From Siniperca chuatsi (lineage: Eukaryota; Chordata; Actinopteri; Centrarchiformes; Sinipercidae), in the NCBI RefSeq assembly GCF_020085105.1, contig NC_058046.1, forward strand, positions 29,565,175-29,629,174: 64,000 bases of DNA, in the 5' to 3' direction. A model generated the notes under the pieces. The model had not been told where the DNA came from. It saw only the letters and a list, made by a program, of their open reading frames with translations, and did not search any database. A program made the position numbers and the translations under genes. This document shows positions 38,786 through 50,252 of this stretch, piece by piece. Positions within the stretch are counted from its first letter, which is position 1. Each line of letters starts with the position of its first letter.

Positions 38786-40213
38786 ATGGCTGAGAAAGTT
38801 GCTCTTCTTGAAAGTTTCCTGAACTGCCATGTGTGTTCAGAGACTTTCAGAGATCCTGTGTCTCTGAGCTGCAACCACACATTCTGTTCAAGCTGCCTGC
38901 ACAAATTCTGGGAACAAGCTAAAAACAAAAACTGTCCTATTTGTGAAATAAAGTGCTCAAAAAATGATCCAGATGCAAACTTAACACTGAAAGAACTTGC
39001 TGACTCTTTTGCCAAGAGACAGAATAATGCTTCACCTGAGACAGAAAAAGAAAAGGAGAAAGAGGAAGTCGTGTGTGATAAACATCCAGAAGTCCCTTAT
39101 TGGTTCTGTGAGGACGAGCAGAGAGCTGTGTGTCCTGTCTGTGAGTTTTCTCTCCACCAGAGTCACAAGGTGGTTCCTAAAGAACAAGCAGTCAGTGACC
39201 TGAAGGACCAGCTGAAATCTGACTTAGAGTCTCTACAGGACAAGAGGGACAAATTCAAACAAGTGGAGGAAACATATAATGAAGTGATTCAACACTCCAA
39301 GAAGCAGCTGTTGTCCTCAGAGCAGCAGATCAGAGCAGAGTTCAACAAGCTCCACCAGTTCCTGAAAGAGGAAGAGGAGTCCAGACTGGCAGCTCTGAGG
39401 GAGGAAGAGGAGCAGAAGGGGAAGACCATCAGCAGGGAGATGAAGATGATTCAGGAGCAGATCTCCTCTCTGTCAGACAGCATCTTTGCTGTTGAAGAAG
39501 ACCTGCAGAAACACAACGTGCCATTCCTCAGCAGTTATAAAGCCACTCAGACCAGAGCCAGAGTCCAGTGCTCACTGTCAGAGCCACAGCTGGTCTCAGG
39601 AGCGCTGATAGATGTGGCCAAACACCTGGGCAACCTGTCCTTCAGAGTCTGGGAGAAGATGAAGGACAAGGTCCACTTCAGTCCTGTCATTCTGGACCCA
39701 AACACTGCAAACCCCCGTCTCTATCTGTCTGATGATCTGACCAGTGTGAGACATGGAGACACAAAGCAGCAGCTTCCTGCCAATCCAGAGAGACTCACAA
39801 TGTATGCCACTGTTCTGGGCTCTGAGGGCTTCAGCTCAGGGAAACACAGCTGGGAGGTGGAGGTGGGAGACCATCCTGTCTGGCTTGTGGGTTTGGTTAA
39901 AGAGTCAGTCGACAGGAAGGGGGAGGCAGGCGCCTCGCCAGAATATGGAATCTGGTGTTTATCACATGACAGTGGAAAATACACTAATGGTCTTGGTGGG
40001 ACTGTCACAGTGAAGAAGATTCTCCAGAGGATCAGAGTCCAGCTGGACTATGACAGGGGGAAAGTGTCCTTCTACGACCCTGAAGACATGACTCACATCT
40101 ACACTTACAGAGACACTTTCACTGAGAAACTCTTCCCATATTTTAACATTGGTCCGGCTAATGATGCTAAAACCACTGATATCAAAATCTGTCAGACTCA
40201 GATTTGTGTGTGA
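38786..40213 (+). CDS. TRIM-family E3 ubiquitin ligase, intronless, 475 aa (first tandem copy)
   Basis: A RING-type ubiquitin ligase of the fish TRIM35/zinc-binding-A33/NF7-like expansion, probably in innate defence; the target is unknown. The RING finger has C14, C17, C29, H31, C34, C37, C50 and C53. The B-box2 starts C97-x2-H100, with C108, C116, C119, H124 and H127. A long charged coiled coil covers about 135-260, with runs such as LKEEEESRLAALREEEEQ. PRY begins near 305 (ILDPNTANPRLYLSDD), and SPRY ends at the C terminus with WEVEVGD, LDYDRGKVSFY and LFPYF. All domains sit in one open frame from the first ATG (MAEKVALLESFLNC), normal for this subfamily. The 5' flank (from about 38640) is homologous to that of the second copy, so promoter and gene were duplicated together. 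A GGTGAGT donor-like site precedes the ATG in both copies. Confidence 0.93.
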   Translation: MAEKVALLESFLNCHVCSETFRDPVSLSCNHTFCSSCLHKFWEQAKNKNCPICEIKCSKNDPDANLTLKELADSFAKRQNNASPETEKEKEKEEVVCDKHPEVPYWFCEDEQRAVCPVCEFSLHQSHKVVPKEQAVSDLKDQLKSDLESLQDKRDKFKQVEETYNEVIQHSKKQLLSSEQQIRAEFNKLHQFLKEEEESRLAALREEEEQKGKTISREMKMIQEQISSLSDSIFAVEEDLQKHNVPFLSSYKATQTRARVQCSLSEPQLVSGALIDVAKHLGNLSFRVWEKMKDKVHFSPVILDPNTANPRLYLSDDLTSVRHGDTKQQLPANPERLTMYATVLGSEGFSSGKHSWEVEVGDHPVWLVGLVKESVDRKGEAGASPEYGIWCLSHDSGKYTNGLGGTVTVKKILQRIRVQLDYDRGKVSFYDPEDMTHIYTYRDTFTEKLFPYFNIGPANDAKTTDIKICQTQICV

Positions 40214-40481
40214 TGTTCAGGAATGTAAGTTGTAGTTGTTGTTGTTGGTGGCGGTAGTTAGGCTGACATAAAATTCCAGAAAAGTTATGCTTTACAACAC
40301 GAATCTCAGTGATACAGTTTAACTAACAAGCATTGTTCATCGGTTTCCTTTTTTTTGTTCTTCTACATCTTCTGCAGAGTTGATTCTGTGTCAGAGGTCA
40401 CAGAAATGTTTTGCTTACTGTCTCTACAGTCTGAAATGAATTATTCAGAGTGGTTTTCATGTAGGAATTTCAATTAATCTC

Positions 40482-40487
40482 AATAAA
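40482..40487 (+). other. Polyadenylation signal AATAAA of the first TRIM gene
   Basis: First canonical hexamer downstream of the stop at 40213 on the plus strand, about 270 bases away. Use is inferred from position. Confidence 0.45.
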
Positions 40488-43264
40488 TGTTTGTAATCAA
40501 TTTTAGTTTAGCCAAAATGTATTAGAAATTCAAACTTGTTTTTTATGTTTGACTTTGCACTTACTATTTAAATTATGTCAACTGAATATTTGGTCATGTA
40601 TGTATCTAATTACATTGCTGCTTTTGTGGCTGTGTCTTTTAAGAAAATAGAATTTGATTCTTAATGAATTTGTATTTCAGGTGATAAAGTTTTCTACATG
40701 TATGTCTGTTTCTAAGATCGGAATGAATTAGCTTAATAAGAAGCCTCTTGTTTTTCGTCAGTTAGTCACAATGTAGTGTGTGTGTGGATAATTAAATAGT
40801 TTTCACTTTGGGGGCTGTTTTACTCCTAGGACACGAGAGATTTGATGATTTTCTGATTTAGTTTTTTGGAAGTGGTGCTGCATACTGTGGCTGCCATTTT
40901 GTATAACCATGTATGCTGTGATGCAGTGGATGAAAATGATTTTCAGTTGACGAAACAAAATACAGTTGCATTTGTCTTTTGTGTTTAGGTACATCATAAT
41001 TTACACCTGGTGGATGGTACTTGGCATAATGTGTCAGTCAGAAAAGAAGAGTAGACTGGTGTGTTTGAACTTCATGACTTCAATACAAAAATGCTCTAAA
41101 GAAATAAAACGTAACATTGCACAATGCTGTTGTCAATGAGATTTGTGAAAGCTGTATGTAACATGAGGACTTAGCTTTCAGTGTAAGCTAAGCTAAAAGT
41201 GAATGTATTTTGTTCATACAGTATGGTTTAGCTAAAGGTAACACTAAAAGGTTCATCGTCACCCGACTCACTGTTGAGTAAATGATTCTGCTAGTTGACA
41301 CTAAAGTGTGTTATAGATGGTCTCATTAAAGAGAGAGAGTTACTGAGGGTTTGTGTAGATCCAGCTGTAGTGATGGGACTCTGCTTTGATGTACCAGCTG
41401 GTTTTGGGCTGGATCACTGTGATGTTGTGACCTCTGGAATGGAGCTCCTGGATGAGGACCTTCATGTTGACCCAGTGGCTTCCATCCACAGGGACAACAA
41501 GGACTTTCCCTCCTTCAGCACTGGGAAGAGGGCAGAGCAGTGCAACCAGTGTCACCAGTCTCAACTGGATCATCTCTGAGGTGAAGCTGGAATCATAAAA
41601 ACAAGGAGAAGGTACAATGGTAACAGGGTGACTTCAAATTTACCACTCTGATCAGGAAGGATTTAATGTTTGCTGAAGATTTTCCGCTCTTCTTTATAGA
41701 AGTTTTCTGATCCAAAAGAGTTTAGAGTTCATTGTTAAAATAGTTAAATAGAGGATATGAGAGAAGAGAGATTTGGAGATGGGTGGAGCTCCTGTCTGTT
41801 TAACATGCTATTCATAAATCATCCACCAGAGAGCAGAGTGTTAGCGCGACTTGAACGGACAGATGACAGAATAAAGTCAGTCATGTCAGGTGAAGTGGGT
41901 TTCTATCAGGTTGCATAGTTTCTCAATGTTTGTTCCTGATTTTTGCAACACTTTATGCTCTTTACAAATATCATGTCATCCAGGAATGAAGCAGCCAACA
42001 TATTTTTCTAGGATTTTAAGGATAAATATTAGATCAAAATGGATGGCTTATCTTGAGCATTTGAACACATTTGGAAATTCTTGGAATCTTCAACAATAGC
42101 TTTATGTTTTCAATCACATCAACAGATTTTGTTTGAAAGGAACATTTAGATGTCAGGCAGGATTGAGGTTCAATGAATTAGTTCAGTTCAGTCCAGCACT
42201 CAACTGTTGTAACTATCAACCTGAAATAATATTTTATGAGACAAACCATCTGTCATATCTGACATGTTTCCTCCAGTATCCTGGTATGAAAGGAATCCAC
42301 TCCTATATGTACATGTACCTCAACAACTCTAGTATTTCTTCTGCAGAAAGATACATCAGTAAAACATCAGTGTGGGCTTCTGTACATGTTGGGACATCTG
42401 CAGTGTGAAGGGCTGAAGCTTTAACACTTATCAACAAGCTCAGTTTACACCTTGTTGTTAATATGTGATGCAAACTGAGTGACGTCTTGTTTCAGTGACA
42501 ATGATTTCATGTTGCACTTACAGTGGAAAGATGTTGTACAGCAGATTAACAGTCTGTGCAGCTTTTGTCTCAGAGTCGACAGCACAGCGACGTTTTTAGT
42601 TGTTGTGTGACTGACAGGCCTTACGCTGACTGTTGTGCAACATGTTGGTCAAAGGTTCAGAAGTGACTTTCTCCCTGAACAGACTCATAAAACAGATCAC
42701 TGTCACTGCAGCCTTGACATTTCAGTGCATTTATTGAAACAAGTGACCAAACAGAGACATGTTAGTGAGACTGTGAAGAACATTTCCTAATGGTTATAAG
42801 AGACATGCTGCCATGTTGGAAGAGTTACAACAAAATCAAAGAACTCATCAAGTGTCATGTTGACGCCTCTTGTTTCTCTGTTACAGATATGCCATAATCC
42901 TGTCGCGTTTGATGAGAATGTTTACAGAAAATCAAACTATTAAACAACTTCTCTGCCTGCCTGAATAGCATTTTTTCCAAGCCTCATTGTGTTCTTGTCT
43001 CTGTGTGGCGTCTTGTATTATTTTAATGTTTTGTCTGAACTGTTGGAAGAATAACTGCTACAAGAAAAAGGGTTAAGGTTAGGTACCGACGTGTCAGCAG
43101 AACATGTTTCCTGTTAAATTTCCTGTTGGTTGAAAAATAAAAATGCTGTGAAACTGGTTTAGTGTCAGTCAGCCTGTTGAAATGTTCTGTCCTCACTGGA
43201 GGACTAAAGAAAAAAAAACTCTCCTTGTTTCAAGTTTATAGTATTTTTATGAGCTGAGTAGATC
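40488..43264. other. Spacer between the TRIM copies
   Basis: Apart from the UGT fragment (41340-41573), I see no gene in this stretch. The sequence is AT-rich with no long open frames, and the TRIM homology does not extend into it. Confidence 0.5.
41340..41573 (-). pseudogene. UDP-glucuronosyltransferase (UGT5-like) N-terminal fragment, 77 codons
   Basis: The frame opens with a signal peptide (MIQLRLVTLVALLCPLPSAE) and the typical UGT start GGKVLVVPVDGSHWVNMKV, then LIQELHSRGHNITVI and SWYIKAESHHYSW, and stops at TNPQ. Full UGTs are about 520 residues, so only the first seventh of the nucleotide-sugar-transferase fold is left. The downstream minus-strand sequence does not continue the family. 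A good acceptor (TTTTTATGATTCCAG) precedes the ATG by about 13 bases, as expected for a UGT coding exon with a spliced 5' UTR. The piece looks like the 5' end of a duplicated gene cut off by deletion. It lies between the two TRIM copies. Confidence 0.82.
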
Positions 43265-43425
43265 AGAGATTAGATTAGATTCAACTTTATTGTCATTACA
43301 CATGTACAAGTACAAGGCAACGAAATGCAGTTTAGGTCTAACCAGAAGTGCAATAAGCAAGTGCAGGATATAAAGTATGTGCATAAATGCAGGATAGAGC
43401 AATATTATGAAAATATTTTACAGGA
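43265..43425 (+). repeat. Interspersed fish repeat upstream of the second TRIM copy
   Basis: It starts GATTAGATTAGATTCAACTT and continues TTGTCATTACACATGTACAA, then AACGAAATGCAGTTTAGG. I recall this as an abundant teleost repeat, and a diverged fragment lies at 29440-29505. No terminal structure was defined, so the class is left open. Confidence 0.6.
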
Positions 43426-43776
43426 AGTAGACAAGAAACAAAAGATTTTGACGTTTTCCTTTTATTTTGTTTGCCTACAGATGCATGTGCAATGCATTTG
43501 TACTGTACTGAATGAAGAAACAAATATTTACCTGAATACATCCTGACAACCTCTGCTGGTGACTAAATGACATAGCAGTATTCCTCCTAACAGTTTCACC
43601 TGTGACAGAGGGAAGTGAAAATGAAAGGAGATTTTGACATTGTTGAAAAGAGCTGAGACGCCATTACAGGGTGTGAGATCTCTGCTGGAAAACACACGTT
43701 TGGACTATTTGAAGCAATCAAGGGAAGAGACAGTAACTTGGTGAGTCTTGCTATTGAAAGATAACTTCAATAACAA

Positions 43777-45200
43777 ATGGCTGAGAAAGTTGCTCTTTTG
43801 AAAGTTTCCTGAACTGCCATGTGTGTTCAGAGACTTTCAGAGATCCTGTGTCTCTGAGCTGCAACCACAGCTTCTGTTCAAGCTGCCTGCACAAATTCTG
43901 GGAACAAGCTAAAAACAAAAACTGTCCCATCTGTAAAAGAAAATCCTCAAAAGATAACCTGAAGGTGAACTTTGCACTGAAGGAACTGGCTGACTCCTTT
44001 GCTGCGAGACAGAAAGCTGGATCATCTGAGACAGAAAAAGGAGAAGAGAATAAAGGCGTGCTGAGATGTAAACATTCAGATGTCCCCAAAATGTTCTGTG
44101 AGGACGAGCAGAGAGCTGTGTGTCCTGTCTGTGAGTTTTCTCTCCACCAGAGTCACAAGGTGGTTCCTGTAGAACAAGCAGTCAGTGACCTGAAGGACCA
44201 GCTGAAATCTGACTTAGAGTCTCTACAGGACAAGAGGGACAAATTCAAACAAGTGGAGAAAACATATAATGAAGTGATTCAACACTCCAAGAAGCAGCTG
44301 TTGTCCACAGAGCAGCAGATCAGAGCAGAGTTCAACAAGCTCCACCAGTTCCTGAAAGAGGAAGAGGAGTCCAGACTGGCAGCTCTGAGGGAGGAAGAGG
44401 AGCAGAAGGGGAAGACCATCAGCAGGGAGATGAAGATGATTCAGGAGCAGATCTCCTCTCTGTCAGACAGCATCTCTGCTGTTGAAGAAGACCTGCAGAA
44501 ACACAACGTGCCATTCCTCAGCAGTTATAAAGCCACTCAGACCAGAGCCAGAGTCCAGCGCTCACTGTCAGAGCCACAGCTGGTCTCAGGAGCGCTGATA
44601 GATGTGGCCAAACACCTGGGCAACCTGTCCTTCAGAGTCTGGGAGAAGATGAAGGACAAGGTCCACTTCAGTCCTGTCATTCTGGACCCAAACACTGCAA
44701 ACCCCTGGCTCCATCTGTCTGATGATCTGACCAGTGTGAGACGTGGAGATCCAAAGCAGCTTCCTGCCAATCCAGAGAGACTCACAATACATGCCATGGT
44801 TCTGGGCTCTGAGGGCTTCAGCTCAGGGAAACACAGCTGGGAGGTGGAGGTGGGAGACCATCCTGACTGGGATGTGGGTTTGGCTAAAAAGTCAGTCGAC
44901 AGGAAGGGGAAGATATGTGCCTCACCAGAATATGGAGTCTGGTGTTTATCACATCGCAGTGGAAAATACACTAATGGTCTTGGTGGGACTGTCACAGTGA
45001 AGAAGAGTCTCCAGAGGATCAGAGTCCAGCTGGACTATGACAGGGGGAAAGTGTCCTTCTACAACCCTGAAGACATGACTCACATCTACACTCACAGAGA
45101 CACTTTCACCGAGAAACTCTTCCCATATTTCAGTATTGGAGAGGCTGGTGATGCTAAAACCACTGACATCAAAATCTGTCAGACTCAGATTCCTCTGTGA
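43777..45200 (+). pseudogene. Second tandem TRIM copy with frameshift after the start codon
   Basis: It is homologous to 38786-40213 through the 5' flank and the whole gene. At the start the first copy reads GCTCTTCTTGAAAG but this one reads GCTCTTTTGAAAG. One base is lost, so the ATG at 43777 leads to only 11 codons (stop 43810-43812). The remaining frame is open to 45200 and encodes a RING finger, B-box, coiled coil and PRY-SPRY, but has no ATG in front of the RING; the next in-frame ATG is at 44091, inside the B-box. The B-box also starts RCKH (C-x-H) where the first copy has CDKH (C-x2-H), which may spoil zinc binding. The rest shows no damage, so the lesion is recent, or an assembly error, or the locus now makes a RING-less protein. 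Confidence 0.88.
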
Positions 45201-46187
45201 CGTTCACGGTGAGGTCTCAGTGATTTATTAGGATTTTTATAATGGTGGAGGATTTTTGTCAGTTACAGACAATTTTGGTTAGTTCTTTATAGGTGAGACT
45301 TGTGTAATTTGAAAGTACATGAAGAAAATGTAGAGATCCATGTTAAAGAAAAAATACATTTTTATGTCTTTCATATATATGAACACATTCCTTGGTTGTT
45401 GTATAATATACAATATATTGCCAAAGCACAGAATGAGAAACTAAAGCATAAATGTCGGCATCATTAGGTGTGTGAAGCATTCTGCCAAAATGGTGTTTGT
45501 GGCGTAAACAAGCTGCAGAAACTGGGACGAGTAGATTTAATGTGATCATTTAAAAACCTTTATCAACAGATGTATTTTAATTTCAACTTTAAGTTTGTAT
45601 ACATGTTTTAATATCACATAGGCTTCAATTTTAAATCACAGAAAGTCTCATCTTACCTTGTTTATTTTTGACATTTAACAACTTTTCATCTTTCAGTGAT
45701 CCAAGTTTTGAAAGTAATTCAGTAAATGCATGTATATGAATTAATTCAGATGTTTTAAATGTTTTTTAATGAAACATGTTTTACTGTGCAGAATGGACCA
45801 AACAGTGAATGTTGATGGAATAATTCACCTGTTATTTGTTTACCATGTGTGTCATAAAACTCAGATTACTATTAACTGTCAGACATATTCTATATATTAT
45901 TTTTTATTATTATTACCATTTATATGTTTGATAATGTTAGACACAGTTTATGTTTCTCTTCAAGGTTCAGTCCAAATTAGAGTAGCCCAAAACTGCAAGA
46001 CAAGTGAACAGGTCCATCAAATATTGACTTCAAGACTGTGTGGATTGCAAGGTACAAGGTAGATTTATTTATAATTTTACAACACAGGATTGTATAACGA
46101 GATTTGAGTTGTAGTTCCCTTTATGCTACTCACAAAAACAAATGTTATATACAAAAATGATATACAGTAGATGAGTGAATAATAAAT

Positions 46188-46345
46188 TAGGGCTGTAACT
46201 AAAGATTGTTTCTGTTATCAATTAATCTGTTGATTTTTTTTGTCAATAAAATATCAGAAAATATTGAAAAATGGCAGATAAAAACAGCAAATCCTCAAAT
46301 TTGATCAAATGTTTAGAATTTTTTCTTGATAAATTATTTGAACAA
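46188..46345 (+). repeat. hAT-like interspersed repeat fragment
   Basis: It begins TAGGGCTGTAACTAAAGATT and continues with ATCAATTAATCTGTTGATT and ATATCAGAAAATATTGAAAA, the order of a very common vertebrate non-autonomous repeat. The right end is not defined. Confidence 0.5.
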
Positions 46346-47210
46346 TCAATCATTGTTCAAATTGGCACCAGTATGTATGGCAGTTAATTAAACAACTTCA
46401 CCCACACTCCACATTCTCATTTCCAATAATATGCATTAAAAGTGTTGACTGCAAAGCTCTGACCTTGTCTTTGAATTGTGGATGTTGAATTTTAAAGGCT
46501 GCTAGCAGTGGTCACCTTAATCTTGATCTCTAACATTAATCTTTATGATTGCATAGCAGCATATATTTCATCTGTTTGTTCCTGTGTTTATGTTAACTGT
46601 CCCTTAGATGTGAAACAACCCATCAGCACACGAGTCTGTCAGGATTTACACTGGATAACTGTGGATTCATTTTACATTGTATTCAAAAACTTGAGTTCAT
46701 TTCTATCAATACAAATCAAAGCTATGCTGCAATTTTATGTGTTTGTAAACAGAGACTGATTCACTTTTCTATTTAAATGATCATTTTATTGATAACACCT
46801 TAACACATTTTCTTGAAGTTATAGAAACACGTGTAGCACGTAAGAGAACAGAGCAATAATCCCAAGAATCAGAGAACTAGAGGATTCATATTATTATACA
46901 GAAGAAACCCAAAGTGACAGAAAGAGACAAAGGGAAACTAGAAAGAGCAACTGCAGAGAAATGATTGAATACGGTTGGGAACAGAGGGAATGGGAGAAAG
47001 AGTGAAAGACACCCTACAAAGAGAAGCCAACTCAGTGTTGTCAGTGCAACTTAGTCACTGGCTGGAGAAAGAAGATGGCAGAGGTTCAGAGTGAACACTG
47101 TGGCTCCAGTTTATCTCAGCAATGCTTCATCTGACTAAATAGCTGACAGGAAGGCAGCAGAGCTCGCAGTGACCTCAAGAGACGAGAGGACAGTTATTGT
47201 AGTTTATATG

Positions 47211-47471
47211 TAGGGCTGCCCGAATAATCATTTTCAATCATGATTTCAGCTTTGATCATTCACAGAGAATCATGATTAATCAGTGGTATTGGTACATTTC
47301 ATTTAGTTAAGAATGTAAAAAGTGTCTGGAAACAGTTTCTGATATAAGATGAATAAAGGAGAATGATTTTGTTCCCCAAAATCACGGAGCAAAACAATCA
47401 TGTATCAACATCATGATCATGATGTCAAACTGTAATCAGGATGCTCATTTTGGTCATAAGTGTGCAGCCCT
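47211..47471 (+). mobile_element. Non-autonomous DNA transposon (MITE) with AGGGCTGC ends
   Basis: The left end TAGGGCTGCCCGAATAATCA and right end TAAGTGTGCAGCCCT form short imperfect inverted repeats around about 260 bp of AT-rich, ATGATT-rich sequence. The terminal bases resemble hAT-type fish MITEs. I could not find a matching 8-bp target duplication, so the boundaries are approximate. Confidence 0.55.
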
Positions 47472-48442
47472 GATTAATAATATAATGGAAGCTTGTTCTT
47501 ACTCTACAGTGATCAGCTGCTACTGTCTCTGACTGGACTGTCTGTTAGATTTGACCCTAAAGTCAACTTATTGTGCAGCTACATCTGTGTGTGTTTGTGC
47601 TTTACTCTGTGTGACTGCGCCCCCTGCTGGAGCTCATTCACTCTTTGAACGGCCTCTAATCTGTCAGCTGGACTCGAGTGCTGAGTGACATGCAGGCTAA
47701 GTGAAGCACCAGTCGGTCTTGGTGTGGATGGTCAACAAGCGCTCCTCGTGTTCTCTCAGCTATGTACAAAAGGCAGCCATTCTGCACTGACAACACAGAG
47801 CCCCGTAGAAAAGCATGCGAAATAATCTTCATCACATCATCACTGTCAATATCCCCATAGTGCCACAGTCATTAATATCATCATCATAAAATCACCCTGA
47901 TCATCATAATCATGTTCATTATATCATCTTGAGACAAAAATAGTTATATGCACTTAAAAAGCTGAGAAAATAGAGAAAGGTCGAGTATACCAGCATTCAG
48001 TAGAAAATGAGAAACCAAATAAAAAGGAAAACACCAAAAAACAAGTGTCCTGTTGACTGTCATGCAAAGAAAATGCCAGCTACGCTGCTAGTTAGTTGCA
48101 ATTGTGTAATACTGTGTACTCCCTCATTTTAAATATGTGAATCTTATATTGATTTTCAAGGCTAGTAAACACACGAAGAAGAACAGAAGAACAACACCTT
48201 TGCACTGTACATGCTGCTATTTCTTCTTTTTTTGGGAGGGGGTGGGGGTCATGTTCGATTAGCATGATCACGCATGAACGCCTTCAGATAACCTTTGACC
48301 TTTTAGTATTAGAACAGTGTCGACGAGGCAATAACTGTTACTGGATGAGACACGAGTACAATACAACGACTCAGTGGTTCACCTTGAAAAAACCTTCATT
48401 CGAAAAAAGCTTCGTCATCTTAAAAAAGGCGATGAAGCGTTT

Positions 48443-48705
48443 GGAGGGATAGTTCACACAAAATACAATCCTGTATTATATGATTTTATTTTTCTATTTT
48501 AAATTGATAGACGTCCCACTCTGGTAAAGTGGTAATGACCAAAGTGGAAGAAAAAAAATGGACACCATAAAACTGCACAATAATGTTAAAAACAACTTAA
48601 ATCTAAAGTTGAAGAAGAAAAATAGCAGAAAAAGTAATTCACACCATGTTGGTCGTTAGAGAAAAACACATGCAGGATGCAAATTGGGTGTACTATCCCT
48701 TTAAA
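48443..48705 (+). mobile_element. Non-autonomous DNA transposon (MITE) with GGGATAGT ends
   Basis: Left GGAGGGATAGTTCACACAAA and right ATTGGGTGTACTATCCCTTT are imperfect inverted repeats around about 260 bp. AGGGATAGTTCACCC-type ends are frequent in fish short DNA transposons. No open frame and no clear target duplication were found. Confidence 0.55.
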
Positions 48706-49265
48706 AAACATCATGTTTTACATGGAGCAGTGTCCCTTTTAACAACAGACAGTACTTGCACAAGTGCATGAGCGGTACAATAGGAAAACAAAACAAGCAA
48801 AAAAAGAAAGAAGCACAATAAAAATATCCACTAAAATAAATAAATAAATATTCAAAATAAATAGAAACCTGAGGACTATTCACCAAACCGACTGCCCAGT
48901 CTCTTAATATCTTGGTCTGACCAATAGGGCTGAGACAAATGTGAAGGCAGCCAATGGTGGACGAGCAAAGTACAGAGGAGCGGATCGCGAGTAAATCCCC
49001 CACAAAAACAGTTTTCAGTGCTACAAAGTCCATCGGATTAATCCTGCCACCCCTGGCACAAGCACTTTTTATCATAAAAAGCATGACAATAGTACATGAA
49101 AAACATAACACATGAAAAAATCATAAGAAAAAAAGTCCTGGGCTGAAGGCAGGGGACCGATATGTCCTCCGAAATAAAGCCTTCTCCTTCCATCTCTCAC
49201 ACAACACACCCCCCCAGGCTTGTAAAGAATACACACTGAGAGCAATGGATGTACTGTACATGCAT

Positions 49266-49270
<5 letters not shown>

Positions 49271-49328
<58 letters not shown>
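49271..49328. repeat. (CA)n microsatellite
   Basis: About 29 uninterrupted CA units. It is the source of several spurious cysteine/valine open frames on the minus strand. Confidence 0.95.
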
Positions 49329-49330
<2 letters not shown>

Positions 49331-50129
49331 TATTGCACCCTGTGGCAAAGGACTGCCCTGAAAGGAGGAACCAGACCACAGAGCAGGGAAGCCCAACGCA
49401 AACCTCACCATCTGCCGACATTTATGAAAAAACTCCTCATACTTGTAGAGTCTTCAAGCATACACATTCTTCAATACTGATATGGGCCTAATATATTTAA
49501 CTGTATGTGCTTTATATAGACAAACAGGCAGCGGCTCCAGCTTTCTGCACTATGGCTTTGGAAGTGAGAAAGGTCACGCAGCCACCAGGATCCTTCCTTT
49601 AGAGCACTGACTTCTTTTGTTTGTCATTTTGATTGAAAAAAACAACAAAAAAAAAAACTGGACCTGCTGTTGTGTTCCAGACAGCACTGAGATTTTAGCC
49701 AGTTAAAAATATCTAAACTTTTAGGAAAAGTGCACTGAGCTTCAAGTGGATATTCAGCTGTTGCCTAGCAACAGCAGGAGCCACCAACAGTGCATCTCTC
49801 CCGGAGCACATTTTTAGCACCACTAGCCGGGCGAAAAAAAAAAAAAACAGGCTCTCAGTGGAAACTGGGCCCAACGCTGAACTACTCCATCCCTCACTGA
49901 GATTTATATGACCCATTGTTGTGTGAGGAAAGGCAGAGGGGTGGGCTCAAAGGACAGCGAGCTTTAGGAAGTACGGCAGCATGTCACTGCTACTGCGCTA
50001 AAAATAGTGCTGTGTTTGTTGTCATGAACAATTGTTGTAATTATAACAAGATACTCTGATGTAATGGTATGACATAAAATTATTTCATTATAACAAGAAG
50101 CCTTTCTCATTATATCTCATTATTTTATG

Positions 50130-50252
50130 TATTTTATACTTATACCCACTTGGTACTTAATTTATTTTCTGACCTGTATTATAGTGTATTATAACACTGT
50201 AACAAAAGAGTTTCCCCTCGGGGATCAATAAAGTATTTCCTGATTCTGATAT
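50130..50252 (+). repeat. Retroposon 3'-tail-like fragment
   Basis: It ends in TTTCCCCTCGGGGATCAATA, AAGTATTTCCTGATTCTGAT, a phrase common at the 3' end of fish retroposed repeats. There is no coding part, and the family is not assigned. Confidence 0.35.

Noticed and set aside
49072-49421. Minus-strand frames rich in alternating C and V
   Set aside because: They are translations of the (CA)n microsatellite.
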